From an uncultured Porphyromonadaceae bacterium (GTDB taxonomy: Bacteria; Bacteroidota; Bacteroidia; Bacteroidales; Muribaculaceae), in assembly GCA_900541865.1 (NCBI GenBank), contig UQLO01000006.1:1-64000 (forward strand): a stretch of DNA of 64,000 nt, given 5' to 3'. Below are positions 16,565 to 25,972 of the stretch, piece by piece; the stretch's first letter is position 1; every line of letters begins with the position of its first letter. The notes beneath the pieces are model-generated. The model was not told where the DNA came from. It ran no database searches and was given only the letters and a program-made list of their open reading frames with translations. The position numbers were made by a program, and so were the translations under genes.

Positions 16565-18217
16565 ATGACCAATTATTTACACAACCTTAAAATCCTTGCC
16601 GCCGGCATCGCTCTGACCGCAGCCGGCTCCGCAGCCGCCGAGACCGCGACTGCAACCTGGACATTCACCGCCGACGGCGTGGTTGCCTCCACCACCGAAA
16701 GCTTCTCCGCCGTTCAGAATCTCACCCTCGGCGATAAGATTACAGCCAATAGCTACGACGCAAACAAGCAGGCTGAAAAATATTCTGCCGACATCAACGG
16801 CACTATTAAAGACCAGCGTTGTGCCGGTTCTGAGTTCGTATTCAGAATCACTCCTGCTGTAGACTACACTCTCAGCGAAATCAGTGTTGACCTCATGAAC
16901 GCCGGTTGGGGCGACGGTCGTTATGACGTCGAGATTGATTACAATGGCGAAACCACTGAAGTGTGCAAATACGTCACTCCCGTGCGCGACAATGAATCCG
17001 ACATCTCCATCGCAACCCGCACAAAAAAATACATTCTGGGAACGCCCATAGTAATCGCAGCCGAAAGCGAGTGCTTGGTGACAATCCATTATTACGCCAA
17101 AAGCAACCAGAACAAAGCACGTACCTTGTGGATGGGTTCGCTTGCTCTGACCGGCTCCTACGGCAACGGCGGCGAAACTCCCGATCCCGAACCCGATCCC
17201 GAACCCGATCCTGAAGTGCCCACCTACACCGGCGAAGCCGTTCCGATGGCTGCCGGAGTCTTCTACGACCTCAGCAAGGGCGCTACCTGCGAAAACGCCG
17301 AATTCCAGGGTTGGAATGGCGCAACCAACGAATACGTCGGAAACACCTACCTTAATTCTTGGGTTGAGTACCCCTTCTATAATGAAGTGGCCGGCGACTA
17401 TATGTTCTACTTTATCGGCGGTTCCGAGAAAGCCGAGTCCACCATCGGTATATACCTAGATGGCGCGGAAGACGAAAACCTCATCGGCATTGCTCCAATT
17501 GTAATCACCGGTGCTTGGGCTAACTTCCAGACAGTCACCCTGGCTCCCCTCTTCGACCTCGAAGCCGGCCAGCACACCGTGCGCGTAAAGGTCCTTGAAA
17601 CTACCGGCGGCTTCGCCGGCAACTGGCGTGTGGCCGTCTACGACGCAGCTCCCTTCACCACCGCCTTCAACGGCCAGCACGGCATCTACACAGGCAATGC
17701 CCGCTCCGAGAACAACGGCGAGAACGTCGGCAACATCAGAAACGGAGCCACCGCTACCCACCACCTCTACGTTTCCGAGGCCGGCAAGTATGACCTCACT
17801 ATGAATGTGATGTACTACGGTGAGGGTATCTGCCACATCACCATCGCCGAGGACAACATCGCCGCCCAGCACATCATCACAAACGTTACCACCGAGGAAG
17901 CTCCCGAGCGCGCCCTCGGCTCCGACTACAAGCCCGTGACCGTAGAACTCGGCAACCTCACCGCCGGCACCAAGACCCTCAAGTTCACCTTCGAGGCCGA
18001 CCACACCGGCTATATCGCCAACTACGGCAACGTCGCCCTGAAGGCAAACTCCGGCGCTCAGACCGGCGTTGAGAACGCTGCAATAGCAGAGGAAACCGTG
18101 GCCGTCGAATATTACAATCTCCAGGGTGTGCGCGTGGCCGACAATGCCCGCGGTATGCTCATCCGCGTTGCCACCGCCGCCAACGGCATCCGCACCGCAA
18201 CCAAGATAGTACGCTAA
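16565..18217 (+). CDS. Secreted protein with CBM-like domains and C-terminal sorting-like tail
   Basis: 550 residues with a signal peptide (about 1-25, ending GSAAAET). Residues about 28-200 form a domain starting TATWTFTADG and ending WMGSLALTGSYGNGG. The start of the next gene's protein has the same layout (SATWTLGQ ... VVITGTVEGG). A Pro/Asp/Glu linker (TPDPEPDPEPDPEVP) follows, then two beta-sandwich segments with CBM6/CBM35 character (STIGIYLDGAEDENL, AGQHTVRVKVLETTGG; and HHLYVSEAGKYDLTMNV). The last 50 residues carry YYNLQGVRVADNARGMLIRV, a short beta motif common at the C-terminus of secreted Bacteroidales proteins. No catalytic residues recognised. Probably binds glycan outside the cell and may act with the pectinesterase-like protein 100 bases downstream. 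Confidence 0.75.
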   Translation: MTNYLHNLKILAAGIALTAAGSAAAETATATWTFTADGVVASTTESFSAVQNLTLGDKITANSYDANKQAEKYSADINGTIKDQRCAGSEFVFRITPAVDYTLSEISVDLMNAGWGDGRYDVEIDYNGETTEVCKYVTPVRDNESDISIATRTKKYILGTPIVIAAESECLVTIHYYAKSNQNKARTLWMGSLALTGSYGNGGETPDPEPDPEPDPEVPTYTGEAVPMAAGVFYDLSKGATCENAEFQGWNGATNEYVGNTYLNSWVEYPFYNEVAGDYMFYFIGGSEKAESTIGIYLDGAEDENLIGIAPIVITGAWANFQTVTLAPLFDLEAGQHTVRVKVLETTGGFAGNWRVAVYDAAPFTTAFNGQHGIYTGNARSENNGENVGNIRNGATATHHLYVSEAGKYDLTMNVMYYGEGICHITIAEDNIAAQHIITNVTTEEAPERALGSDYKPVTVELGNLTAGTKTLKFTFEADHTGYIANYGNVALKANSGAQTGVENAAIAEETVAVEYYNLQGVRVADNARGMLIRVATAANGIRTATKIVR

Positions 18218-18245
18218 CTTTCCATCTCTGCCTCCGGCTCCGGAC

Positions 18246-18263
18246 GCCCCGAGCGCCCGGGGC
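18246..18263 (+). terminator. Weak hairpin between the two secreted-protein genes
   Basis: GCCCCG/CGGGGC stem with a 6-base loop and only a pyrimidine-rich tail. It may attenuate rather than end transcription. Confidence 0.35.
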
Positions 18264-18317
18264 CGGACTTTCCCCTTTCTGCGCAAATCTTATATCTAAA
18301 ACCAAAATACAGCAACA

Positions 18318-21300
18318 ATGCGAAAAATGCACAAAACGCTCGCAGGCGTAGCCGTGGCAGCTCTAACTTTCGGGGCTGCCTTTGCGGCTTCGTCGCTGAG
18401 CAACACCGTCCCGGCCCGCGCCGCCGACGCAAACACCGTCAGTGCAACGTGGACCCTGGGACAGAAAGTCTACAAAGACGTGGCTGCCGAGGTCTCCGAC
18501 GCTTCGGTCATCACTGCCTCCAACCTCACCTTTGGTTCCACCATCACCTCCAACCGCGTGCGAACCGCAAAACCCTCCACCGGCGAGGTTAAACTGACAA
18601 CCTACAACACCGTCGTATCCGCTACGCCCGACGAAGATGAGGGCTACGTGGCCTTCACTCTCACCACAGCGGAAGATTTCAAAGTAACCAATATAGCTTT
18701 CGACTGCGGTGCCATCAAAACCGGCAACGCACGTATGGACGTCGTCCTCGAAGGCGGCAGCCAGCCTCTGACCGTGGCCACCGCCATAATCCCGGCCCGC
18801 GTTGAGGAAGACGCAACCAAGGACGCCACCATCAAGCTTCACCGTAGCTTCGAGGTCGAGGGCGCCGAGGCCATCGCTGGCGACATCGCCGTGAAGTGCT
18901 ACCTCTACGGCGACGCCGGCAAGGCTCGCGAAATAGGCTTTGCCAACGTCGTAATAACCGGCACCGTGGAAGGCGGCGAAACGCCGGCCGACGAATACTT
19001 CTTCCACATTCCCGGCACTCTGCCCGTGCCCGACACCAAGGACGAGGTGAACTACACCTGGGGCGGCAATGCCGGAATCGAGGGCAACGACGGCGACAAG
19101 AACTTCTGCGGCTTTTACGAAGGTGCTACTCTGACCTTCAACAATGTGCACGTTCACCAGGCAGGCGCATACACCGTGACCATGCCTCTGGACTGGAGCA
19201 CCGGCAGCGGAACCTCCGTAATCATCGAGGTCACCGACGCCACTTCCGGTAAACTCGAAGCCAAGTGCAAGACCGTAATGCCCAAAAACAACTCCAAGTG
19301 GGAGCTTATCGACTTCCCCCTGGAAGGTCGCATCGAAGACGGCGTCAAGAACGTCAAGTTCGCCTTCGAACTCGCCGCCGACCGCAACTTTGCCTGCAAC
19401 TTCAAGGCTCCCATCTTCACCCGCACCGGCGAAGGTTCGCCCCTGGGCGGCGACGACGACGTTGAGGTGCCCGACGGCTGGATGACCATGCCCGGCACAA
19501 TCGACATCGACCACGCTTCCTGGAGCTACGACGGCCTCAAGGTCGAAGGCGGCGGCGCCAACATCGGCTACGCCAAGAACGGCTGCTCCATGACCGGCAA
19601 CGTTTTCGTCAAAGAACAAGGCGTCTACAACCTCCACGTGAACTTCAACTGGTTCTCCAATCCCGGCGACTTCCGCATCGAAATCACCGATCAGACAACC
19701 GGCGTCAAGGAAATCGACACCTACTACACCATCACCGGCAAGCATGTTGCCGACATCCTCCTCGAAGGTGTGCTCACCCCCGGCAAGAAGACCATCAAAT
19801 ACTCCTTCGTTTCGGACCACAACAGCTTCATCGCCAACTTCATTGACCACGAGGCCACCAAAGTTGCCGACAAGTACGCCGCAGTGACCGGCATCACCGT
19901 CGACGCTGCCGAAGCCGTTGACTACGAAGGCTTTGACTACAACTTCAACCTGCCGGCCAACTATAGCGGCGAGACCGTTGCTCTCAAGGTCGCTTACTCC
20001 GGCGGCTCCCTGGCCGCCACTATGGGCGAAACCGCTCTCACCGTGGCCGCCGACGGCACCATCGCCGTGCCCACCCCCGAGGCAAACGGGGCTGCCGAGC
20101 TGAAGGTTACCCTCACTCCCGAGGAAGGTGCCGTGACAAACAAGGCTGAGTACAACGTGCGCCTCTACCGCCTCGGCGACATCATCATGACCGCTCTCAC
20201 CCTCGACGGCGTGGCCGCCGGAGAAGGCGTTCTGTCCGCTCTCAACTCTGAAGAAAGCGCTGCCGTCGACGGCATGGTATTCACCTCAGTGCCCGCCGTA
20301 GTGGCCTCCTTCATCGACGGCACCTCCGTGACCGCCGAACTTGTGGAAACTACCCCGGAAAACAACATGGTTTATTCCGTCACTGCAACCTCCGGCACGC
20401 TCTCAAAGGTTTATATTCTGACCGTGAGCGGCCTCCACGCCTTTGTTCCCGCGCAGAGCGACAAGACCGCCGAGCTCAAGTTCGACAGCGCTTGCAAGGG
20501 TGCCGACGGCATTTGGACCAACGGCCTCTACAGCATCACCTGCAACGACGGTTGGGACGGCAAGCAGTTCAAGATGAAGGGTAACGCCACCACTACCCTG
20601 ACGGCACCCTCCGACATGAAGATTCGCCAGCTTACCCTGCGCTGCCTGCGTGACAACTACACCCCCGGCCGCGTGGCCTCCGTAGCCAGCGGCGACGCTA
20701 CCGTATGGTGCCCCACCCCCAGCCAGTTCCAGACCGGTATCAACGACGACCAGGCCCTCAATCTGGTTGTAAACTTCGAGAACCACACCCCCGGCACTCC
20801 CATCGAGATTACTTTCGAAGGCGGCAGCCAGCCCGTGGCTTGGTTCGAGTTTATCTATGAGGAAGTTGCTCCCACAACCGCTCCCACTCTGGTGAGCACC
20901 GCTGCAACTTCCGTGGCCGACCGCAACCACGCCGTGGTTAAGTTCACCTTCGACCGCGAGATGACCGCAACCACCATCACCGTCAACGGCACTGAAGTAA
21001 GCGCCGAGGGCGGCTCCGCCGTTCTGGCCTTCTCCATCTGGGATCTGCCCTTCAACACCGACGTTGACGTTACCATCCCCGCCGGCGCCGCCGCCGACAA
21101 GTACGGCAACCGTACTGCCGCAGCTGCCACCCTCACTCTCGAGGTTGGCGCTCCCGCTGTCGTTGAGCCCATCGCCGCCGACCGCTTCATCGAAGTAAGC
21201 AACGTGGCCGAACTCCGCGCCGCCGTCGACGGTCTCAACAACACCAACAAGACCGCCGACGCCGCACGCACCATAATCTACGTGCTCAACGGCGACTACG

Positions 21301-22445
21301 ACCTCGGCTCCACCGCACTCAACATCTGCAACTTCTACAATGTCGCACTCGTGGGCGAAAGCCAGGACGGCGTCCTCATCCACGGTCTGCAGACGGGCAT
21401 TTCCTATCCTGTGCTCTCCACCCGCTACTCCACCAACGTCTATATGGAGAACTTCACCCTGCGCAACGACCTTGACTTCGGAAAGGCTGAACGCGCCGGC
21501 GTCGGTGCCGCTCACTACGGCGGTAACCTCGATATCTTCAAGAACGTCACCCTCCAGTCCATTCAGGACACCGAGGTTTCCGGCGAACGCGGCTACTGGT
21601 ACAACGTGACCATCCACGGCTCCGTAGACTACATCTGCGGCGGTGGCGACCACTTCTTCGACAACTGCCTCATCAAGCACGAGATTGCCGGCGGCTACAT
21701 CGTGGCACCCAGCACCTCGCCCTCCAAGAAGTACGGCTACGTATTCAGCAACTGCACCATCGACGGCGTCGGTCCCTACGACCTGGGCCGCCCCTGGCAG
21801 AACGAGCCCCGCACTTTCTTTGTGAACACCACCATGAAGGTGCTCCCCAACGAAACCGGCTGGGGAAGAATGGGCAACCTCATCACCCACTTCTATGAGT
21901 ACAACTCCATGGACGCCAACGGCAACGCTCTCGACCTGAGCAAGCGCCGCAACTCGCCCACCAGCCTCAACACCTACACTCCCATCCTCACCGACGAGCA
22001 GGCCGCTCACCTTACGCTGCGCAACGTCCTCGGCGGAACCGACTCCTGGGATGCCGCTGAGATGGTGGCCGAACTGCCCGCACCCGCCGTTACTCTGGCC
22101 GACGACGGCACCATAAGCTGGCAGCCCGTGGAGGGCGCCGCCGGCTACCTCGTCTATGCCGACGGTGCATACGTAGGCATGACAACCGGCACCACCTTCG
22201 ACGGCACCATGACCCGTGCGGCCGCTCCGGCCTATACCGTGGCTGCCTTCAACGCCAACGGTGCTCGCGGCAAGGTCAGCGAACGCGCCACCACCGGCAT
22301 CGCTGCCATCGAGGCTGAAAACGGCGATTCCGCCCAGTACTTCAACCTTCAGGGCATCCGCGTGGCCGACGACGCCCGTGGAATCCTCATCCGCGTCACC
22401 CGCAATGCCGACGGTAGCGTAACTACTGAGAAGATTGCACGTTAA
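18318..22445 (+). CDS. Large secreted multidomain pectinesterase-like protein
   Basis: 1375 residues. Signal peptide about 1-36 (cleavage near ARA). In order: the domain shared with the upstream protein (about 42-220); two CBM6-like beta-sandwiches (about 230-375 and 390-515); Ig/cadherin-like segments (about 520-720); another sandwich (about 725-850); an Ig-like segment (about 855-955); a right-handed beta-helix of the pectinesterase family (about 960-1260); a short FN3-like part; and the C-terminal tail YFNLQGIRVADDARGILIRV. Pectinesterase hallmarks seen: IQDTEV (acid/base Asp), GSVDYICGG (nucleophile Asp) and LGRPW (Arg). The oxyanion-hole Gln of the canonical QAVAL motif aligns with Gly (AGVGAAHYGG), so activity may be altered. 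It probably acts on cell-wall pectin at the surface. Confidence 0.8.
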   Translation: MRKMHKTLAGVAVAALTFGAAFAASSLSNTVPARAADANTVSATWTLGQKVYKDVAAEVSDASVITASNLTFGSTITSNRVRTAKPSTGEVKLTTYNTVVSATPDEDEGYVAFTLTTAEDFKVTNIAFDCGAIKTGNARMDVVLEGGSQPLTVATAIIPARVEEDATKDATIKLHRSFEVEGAEAIAGDIAVKCYLYGDAGKAREIGFANVVITGTVEGGETPADEYFFHIPGTLPVPDTKDEVNYTWGGNAGIEGNDGDKNFCGFYEGATLTFNNVHVHQAGAYTVTMPLDWSTGSGTSVIIEVTDATSGKLEAKCKTVMPKNNSKWELIDFPLEGRIEDGVKNVKFAFELAADRNFACNFKAPIFTRTGEGSPLGGDDDVEVPDGWMTMPGTIDIDHASWSYDGLKVEGGGANIGYAKNGCSMTGNVFVKEQGVYNLHVNFNWFSNPGDFRIEITDQTTGVKEIDTYYTITGKHVADILLEGVLTPGKKTIKYSFVSDHNSFIANFIDHEATKVADKYAAVTGITVDAAEAVDYEGFDYNFNLPANYSGETVALKVAYSGGSLAATMGETALTVAADGTIAVPTPEANGAAELKVTLTPEEGAVTNKAEYNVRLYRLGDIIMTALTLDGVAAGEGVLSALNSEESAAVDGMVFTSVPAVVASFIDGTSVTAELVETTPENNMVYSVTATSGTLSKVYILTVSGLHAFVPAQSDKTAELKFDSACKGADGIWTNGLYSITCNDGWDGKQFKMKGNATTTLTAPSDMKIRQLTLRCLRDNYTPGRVASVASGDATVWCPTPSQFQTGINDDQALNLVVNFENHTPGTPIEITFEGGSQPVAWFEFIYEEVAPTTAPTLVSTAATSVADRNHAVVKFTFDREMTATTITVNGTEVSAEGGSAVLAFSIWDLPFNTDVDVTIPAGAAADKYGNRTAAAATLTLEVGAPAVVEPIAADRFIEVSNVAELRAAVDGLNNTNKTADAARTIIYVLNGDYDLGSTALNICNFYNVALVGESQDGVLIHGLQTGISYPVLSTRYSTNVYMENFTLRNDLDFGKAERAGVGAAHYGGNLDIFKNVTLQSIQDTEVSGERGYWYNVTIHGSVDYICGGGDHFFDNCLIKHEIAGGYIVAPSTSPSKKYGYVFSNCTIDGVGPYDLGRPWQNEPRTFFVNTTMKVLPNETGWGRMGNLITHFYEYNSMDANGNALDLSKRRNSPTSLNTYTPILTDEQAAHLTLRNVLGGTDSWDAAEMVAELPAPAVTLADDGTISWQPVEGAAGYLVYADGAYVGMTTGTTFDGTMTRAAAPAYTVAAFNANGARGKVSERATTGIAAIEAENGDSAQYFNLQGIRVADDARGILIRVTRNADGSVTTEKIAR

Positions 22446-22480
22446 GCCTTTGGCTTAAGCCATATTTTTTCATTCACGCC

Positions 22481-22516
22481 GCGCCCCGGGGGTTTCGTCC
22501 TCGGGGCGCTTTTTTT
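22481..22516 (+). terminator. Terminator after the pectinesterase-like gene
   Basis: Stem GCGCCCC/GGGGCGC (22481-22487 with 22503-22509) followed by T7. A smaller hairpin TAAGCC-TTT-GGCTTA overlaps the stop codon just before it. Confidence 0.85.
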
Positions 22517-22518
22517 GG

Positions 22519-22759
22519 AAATGTAGAATGTAGAATGTAGAATGGCGGCGGAGGGGCCGCCACGTTATGGAGCTGGGATTTGCAATCCCAGCCGGCCGCT
22601 GGGATTCAAGGCCGCAAAAAACCATTTGCCGCTCTTATGGGGGCGGCCTTTTTAGGCGTGTTGAAGTTAGTCTCGCCCGGTAAGCGGGGATTTCAAATCC
22701 CCGCCCCATAGACTTCGGGCCGCGCCCATTTTACATTCTACATTTTAAATTTTACATTT
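22519..22759. repeat. Composite repeat region with paired palindromes, copy 2
   Basis: Covers most of the 312-bp gap between convergent genes. It begins with three tandem GTAGAAT units (22523-22543) and ends with ATTCTACATTTTAAATTT-type sequence (22735-22759), which is roughly the inverse, so the block is loosely bounded by inverted repeats. Inside are two palindromes, GCTGGGATT-TGC-AATCCCAGC (22572-22592) and GCGGGGATTT-C-AAATCCCCGC (22684-22704), each next to a TATGG block and in opposite orientation, the same design as at 6652-6764. Confidence 0.8.
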
Positions 22760-23684
22760 AAAAGGTGTAGGCAGAGGTGGCCGCGATGGTGAAGGCGGTG
22801 AGGTTGGCAGAGGTGAGGTGTGAGCAGCCGGCTTCGAGAGCTGCGCCAAAGCGCGGGGTGAGCTGGCGGCGCAGGCCGACGGCGGCAGTGGCGGTGAAGG
22901 CCCACCGGGCACTCCAGCGACGCAGATAGGCGGCCCCGGCTTCGGCGCGAACACTTACGGCGAAGGGGCCGTCGGAGGGCGATATTTGCCACACGCCACC
23001 TCCGGAGATTGTAAGTCCTTCCAAGGCCGGAGTGTAGACGGTGTGTCCGGGATTGTTTCGGCTCACGGCGAAGGCTCCGGCCGTTGCCGCTATGCCCCAC
23101 CGCCCCGAAAGCGGCAGCACACCGCGCACGCCGGCCGAATAGCCGCTGCGCCAGCCCCGACTGCGCCTCAGGGGCAGCATAACGCCCGAAGTAAGCTCAA
23201 CAGAGGGGCGGAAGGAGGCCGCTGCGCTTTCAAAATGTGGCGGACGGCCGAAAATCCATCCTGCGACGAAATCGGAGAGCACAGCGCTGCCGATGCCCAG
23301 CGCCATGCCGGCAGCGACGTCGCCGCCATAGTGCGCCCCGCAGTGCACGCGCTGCAGACCCACTGCGGAAGCCGCCGCCTGCGAGGCCAAGGGCAGCCAG
23401 GGCAACTCCCGGTAGAAGGAGTTGCTCAGAAAGGTGGAGGCCGCGAAGGCCCACGAGGTGTGGCGCGAGGGGAAAGCGCGGTCATTCTCGAGGTTGGGAC
23501 GCCACTCCCGGACGGAGTGTTTGAGAATCTCGGTGGCAGCGGCATTGACGATTGCCGTAGAGGCGCCGGAGGTGACTATGTCGGGCCAAATCGGCCTTTT
23601 GGGGGATGCTATGGAGTCGGTTTGTGCTGACGCGGCGAGCGAAGCGGCCGCCACAGAGGCAAAGAGTACGAAGCGTTTAATCAT
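22758..23684 (-). CDS. PAP2-family phosphatase joined to a predicted outer-membrane barrel
   Basis: 308 residues with a signal peptide (MIKRFVLFASVAAASLAASAQ). Residues about 35-165 hold all three PAP2 motifs: KHSVREWRP (KX6RP), FPSRHTS (the usual PSGH with G changed to R), and QRVHCGAHYGGD (RX5HX3D), giving both catalytic histidines. The second half (about 170-308) is made of alternating strands (SVELTSGVMLPL, GWRSGYSAGVRGVLPL, AFTATAAVGLRRQL) and ends in Phe (SAYTF), like an outer-membrane barrel. The start at 23684 overlaps the tamA stop by one base (TGATG), so translation is coupled. A longer open frame upstream is only the shadow of tamA. The likely substrate is a lipid phosphate or pyrophosphate, but this is inference. 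Confidence 0.8.
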   Translation of the reverse strand: MIKRFVLFASVAAASLAASAQTDSIASPKRPIWPDIVTSGASTAIVNAAATEILKHSVREWRPNLENDRAFPSRHTSWAFAASTFLSNSFYRELPWLPLASQAAASAVGLQRVHCGAHYGGDVAAGMALGIGSAVLSDFVAGWIFGRPPHFESAAASFRPSVELTSGVMLPLRRSRGWRSGYSAGVRGVLPLSGRWGIAATAGAFAVSRNNPGHTVYTPALEGLTISGGGVWQISPSDGPFAVSVRAEAGAAYLRRWSARWAFTATAAVGLRRQLTPRFGAALEAGCSHLTSANLTAFTIAATSAYTF

Positions 23685-25972
23685 CAGAAAGGATAGCCTA
23701 TTGCGAGGTGGAAAGCGAGCGAGGACCCGAAGTTGCGCATATTGTAGTAGCCACGCTTGCCCGTGTCGTAGGGTGCGTGGATGCCGATGCCGAGGTCTCC
23801 GCGAATCACGAGCATGGAAATGTCGACACGTATACCGAAACCGGTGCCCAAGGCGAGGTCTTTGAGGAAAGATTTGGCCTGCAGGGTGCCTCCGGGGCGC
23901 ATCGGGTCGTTTTTGAGGAGCCAAACGTTGCCGGTGTCGACAAAAAGGGCTCCGTGGATAATGCTGACAATTGGGAAGCGGTACTCCACGTTTGCCTCGA
24001 ACTTGAAGGTACCGGTGCGGTCGAAGTAGTCGTCGGGTTGTCCGGGGGGTGCCTTGTAGCTGCCGGGGCCGATGGAACGCACGGTGAAAGCACGGATTGA
24101 GTTGGCGCCACCGACGTAGAACTGCTCGCTGTAGGGCACCTGCGATGAGTTGCCGTAGGCATGGGCGGCGCCGAGGGCAACACGGGAGTAGAGCCAGTTG
24201 TCGCCGCTGCCCAGCCGGCGTCCCCACACGAGCTGACACTGGCCCTTGACGAACTGGGAGAACGGCGTGCCGAAGAGCTTTTTCTCACCGCGTTTGCCGC
24301 AGGCCCGGTAGATTCCCCAGAAGATATTTCCGGCCTCCTGGACGGTGAACTGCCAGTTGAGGGTATTGTCGCGGTCGAGCTGATTGTCGTAGACGTAGGT
24401 ATAGATCATCTGGGGGATGAACTGACTCTTGAAACTCTGGGCCACGGCGGGATTTGCCGTCATTATGGAGTCGAAGTCGGCCGTGGTGTGCATGAGGTTG
24501 GTGTAAGTGAGCTTGAAGAGAGTCAGCGTGTTCTGCACATGGCGGCGGAAGCGCCAGTCGTAGTTTATCGAGGCGTTGAACTGGGCCATCTTGAAGTAGT
24601 GGGGCCGGTTGAGCAGGTCGGCGTTGAGCTGGAAGCGGGTCCAGTTGAGGTCGAAGCGGCTGCGCGGTATGAAGGCCGGCGCCAGCAGCCGCGGGAAGGC
24701 CAGCGCACCGGTGATACCCACCTCGTAGGAATTGAAAATGCTTCGGTTTTTGGAGCGACCGGTCTGCCATTCATAGCTTCCGGTGAGCTTGACGGAGAGC
24801 TGTTCGCCGCCGCCGAACACGTTTTTGTTCGTTATGCCGAAGGTAATACCGGGCCCGATGTAGGAATTGCTCTTGGAGGATGCGTTTACCTCGAGCGAAG
24901 TCTCAAGGGGCGAGTCGAAGGTGGCGTGTACGTCGACGTTTAGCAGCCGCTCGTCGGAGAGCGTGTCGGGCATGACGTCGATGTTTATGCCGTTGAAGAT
25001 GCCCAGGCGCGCCAACCGGGTCTGCGTGGTGTTCATGTGGCGCACCGAGAAAGTGCGCCCGGGGCGGAATACCACCGCCTCGTTGATGACCTTGCTTCTG
25101 AACCGTGATGGCTGCATCTGAATAAGAGTAGCGCGGTCGAGGTGGATAGTGTCGGGTATACCACCGCCTTGGTATCGGTCGAGGTAGACGGTCACCTTTC
25201 CTGTGCGGTACCTCTGCAGCGCGAAATCAGGCACATTGGAGCCCAACACCATCTTCATGGCGAGTCGGCCGCGGTGCTCGATGCTGTCGGCGAGGTATTC
25301 GATAAATTCGGGCGTGAAGTAGTAGTAGCCGCGGTTGCGGAGCGAGTTGGTGATTCGTGTCCGGGCCGCCGAGAGGGAGTCGGTGTTATAGATAGGATTC
25401 GTGGCCGAAAGATATGAGTCGCCTCTCGCCAGCGAGTCGATAAGGTGGGTGAGGTGAGTGGAGTCCGGCAGGAGCATCATGGTGTCGATGGGAAATGCCG
25501 GGCCGGGGAAGACGTTGTACTGCACCTTGGCCTTGCGCTTGTTTCGGCCGCTGACCAGCTCGTAGGTGGCTTTGCAGCGGAAATAGCCGTGGTTGTCGAG
25601 AATCTGCTCTATCATACGGGTGCGCACCTCGGGCCGCACGTCGGAAACGAGCACGGGCTCCTCGACCAACTTCTCGTAGAGCCAGTGCTTGAGGCCTTTG
25701 GAGTCCGGATTCCAGTGGTTGTAGACCCACAGCCCGACGGGGAAAGGCGACCGGGACGCTATTATGGACCAATAGTTGTTTGGGCGCACGAACATAGCCT
25801 CCGAGATAGCGTCTTTGAGCGGGGCGGGCACCTTGACGGAGTCGGGGTTGTAATCAATTTTCTTGATGCCGGTGTAGAGCAGCTCGCCCTGCGGAATACG
25901 GCTGGTGGTGGAGCAAGCCGACAGCAGGAGCACCGTCAGAACTATGATGGATATGAGGCGGAAGGTTTTCAT
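23684..25972 (-). CDS. tamA: TamA-like (BamA/TamA family) outer-membrane protein, lipoprotein form
   Basis: 762 residues. Unlike proteobacterial TamA, it opens with a lipoprotein signal peptide ending LLSAC (Cys20), as is common in Bacteroidota. The N-terminal half contains POTRA-like repeats (GNNHG-type turns; RMIEQILDNHGYFRCKATYELV; ARTRITNSLRNRGYYYFTPEFI; TQTRLARLGIFNGINIDVMPD). The C-terminal half is an Omp85 barrel, including EQFYVGGANSIRAFTVRSIGPG, an analogue of the conserved VRGF/Y loop, and a terminal Phe. Its start codon overlaps the tamB stop (ATGA), and its stop overlaps the PAP2 gene start. TamAB is proposed to connect inner and outer membranes for protein insertion or phospholipid movement. 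Confidence 0.88.
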   Translation of the reverse strand: MKTFRLISIIVLTVLLLSACSTTSRIPQGELLYTGIKKIDYNPDSVKVPAPLKDAISEAMFVRPNNYWSIIASRSPFPVGLWVYNHWNPDSKGLKHWLYEKLVEEPVLVSDVRPEVRTRMIEQILDNHGYFRCKATYELVSGRNKRKAKVQYNVFPGPAFPIDTMMLLPDSTHLTHLIDSLARGDSYLSATNPIYNTDSLSAARTRITNSLRNRGYYYFTPEFIEYLADSIEHRGRLAMKMVLGSNVPDFALQRYRTGKVTVYLDRYQGGGIPDTIHLDRATLIQMQPSRFRSKVINEAVVFRPGRTFSVRHMNTTQTRLARLGIFNGINIDVMPDTLSDERLLNVDVHATFDSPLETSLEVNASSKSNSYIGPGITFGITNKNVFGGGEQLSVKLTGSYEWQTGRSKNRSIFNSYEVGITGALAFPRLLAPAFIPRSRFDLNWTRFQLNADLLNRPHYFKMAQFNASINYDWRFRRHVQNTLTLFKLTYTNLMHTTADFDSIMTANPAVAQSFKSQFIPQMIYTYVYDNQLDRDNTLNWQFTVQEAGNIFWGIYRACGKRGEKKLFGTPFSQFVKGQCQLVWGRRLGSGDNWLYSRVALGAAHAYGNSSQVPYSEQFYVGGANSIRAFTVRSIGPGSYKAPPGQPDDYFDRTGTFKFEANVEYRFPIVSIIHGALFVDTGNVWLLKNDPMRPGGTLQAKSFLKDLALGTGFGIRVDISMLVIRGDLGIGIHAPYDTGKRGYYNMRNFGSSLAFHLAIGYPF

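Noticed and set aside
23685..24239. N-terminal extension of the PAP2 gene by 185 codons
   Set aside because: The extension is antiparallel-free but is the out-of-frame shadow of tamA, rich in Arg/Pro; the Met at 23684 begins a clear signal peptide and overlaps the tamA stop.
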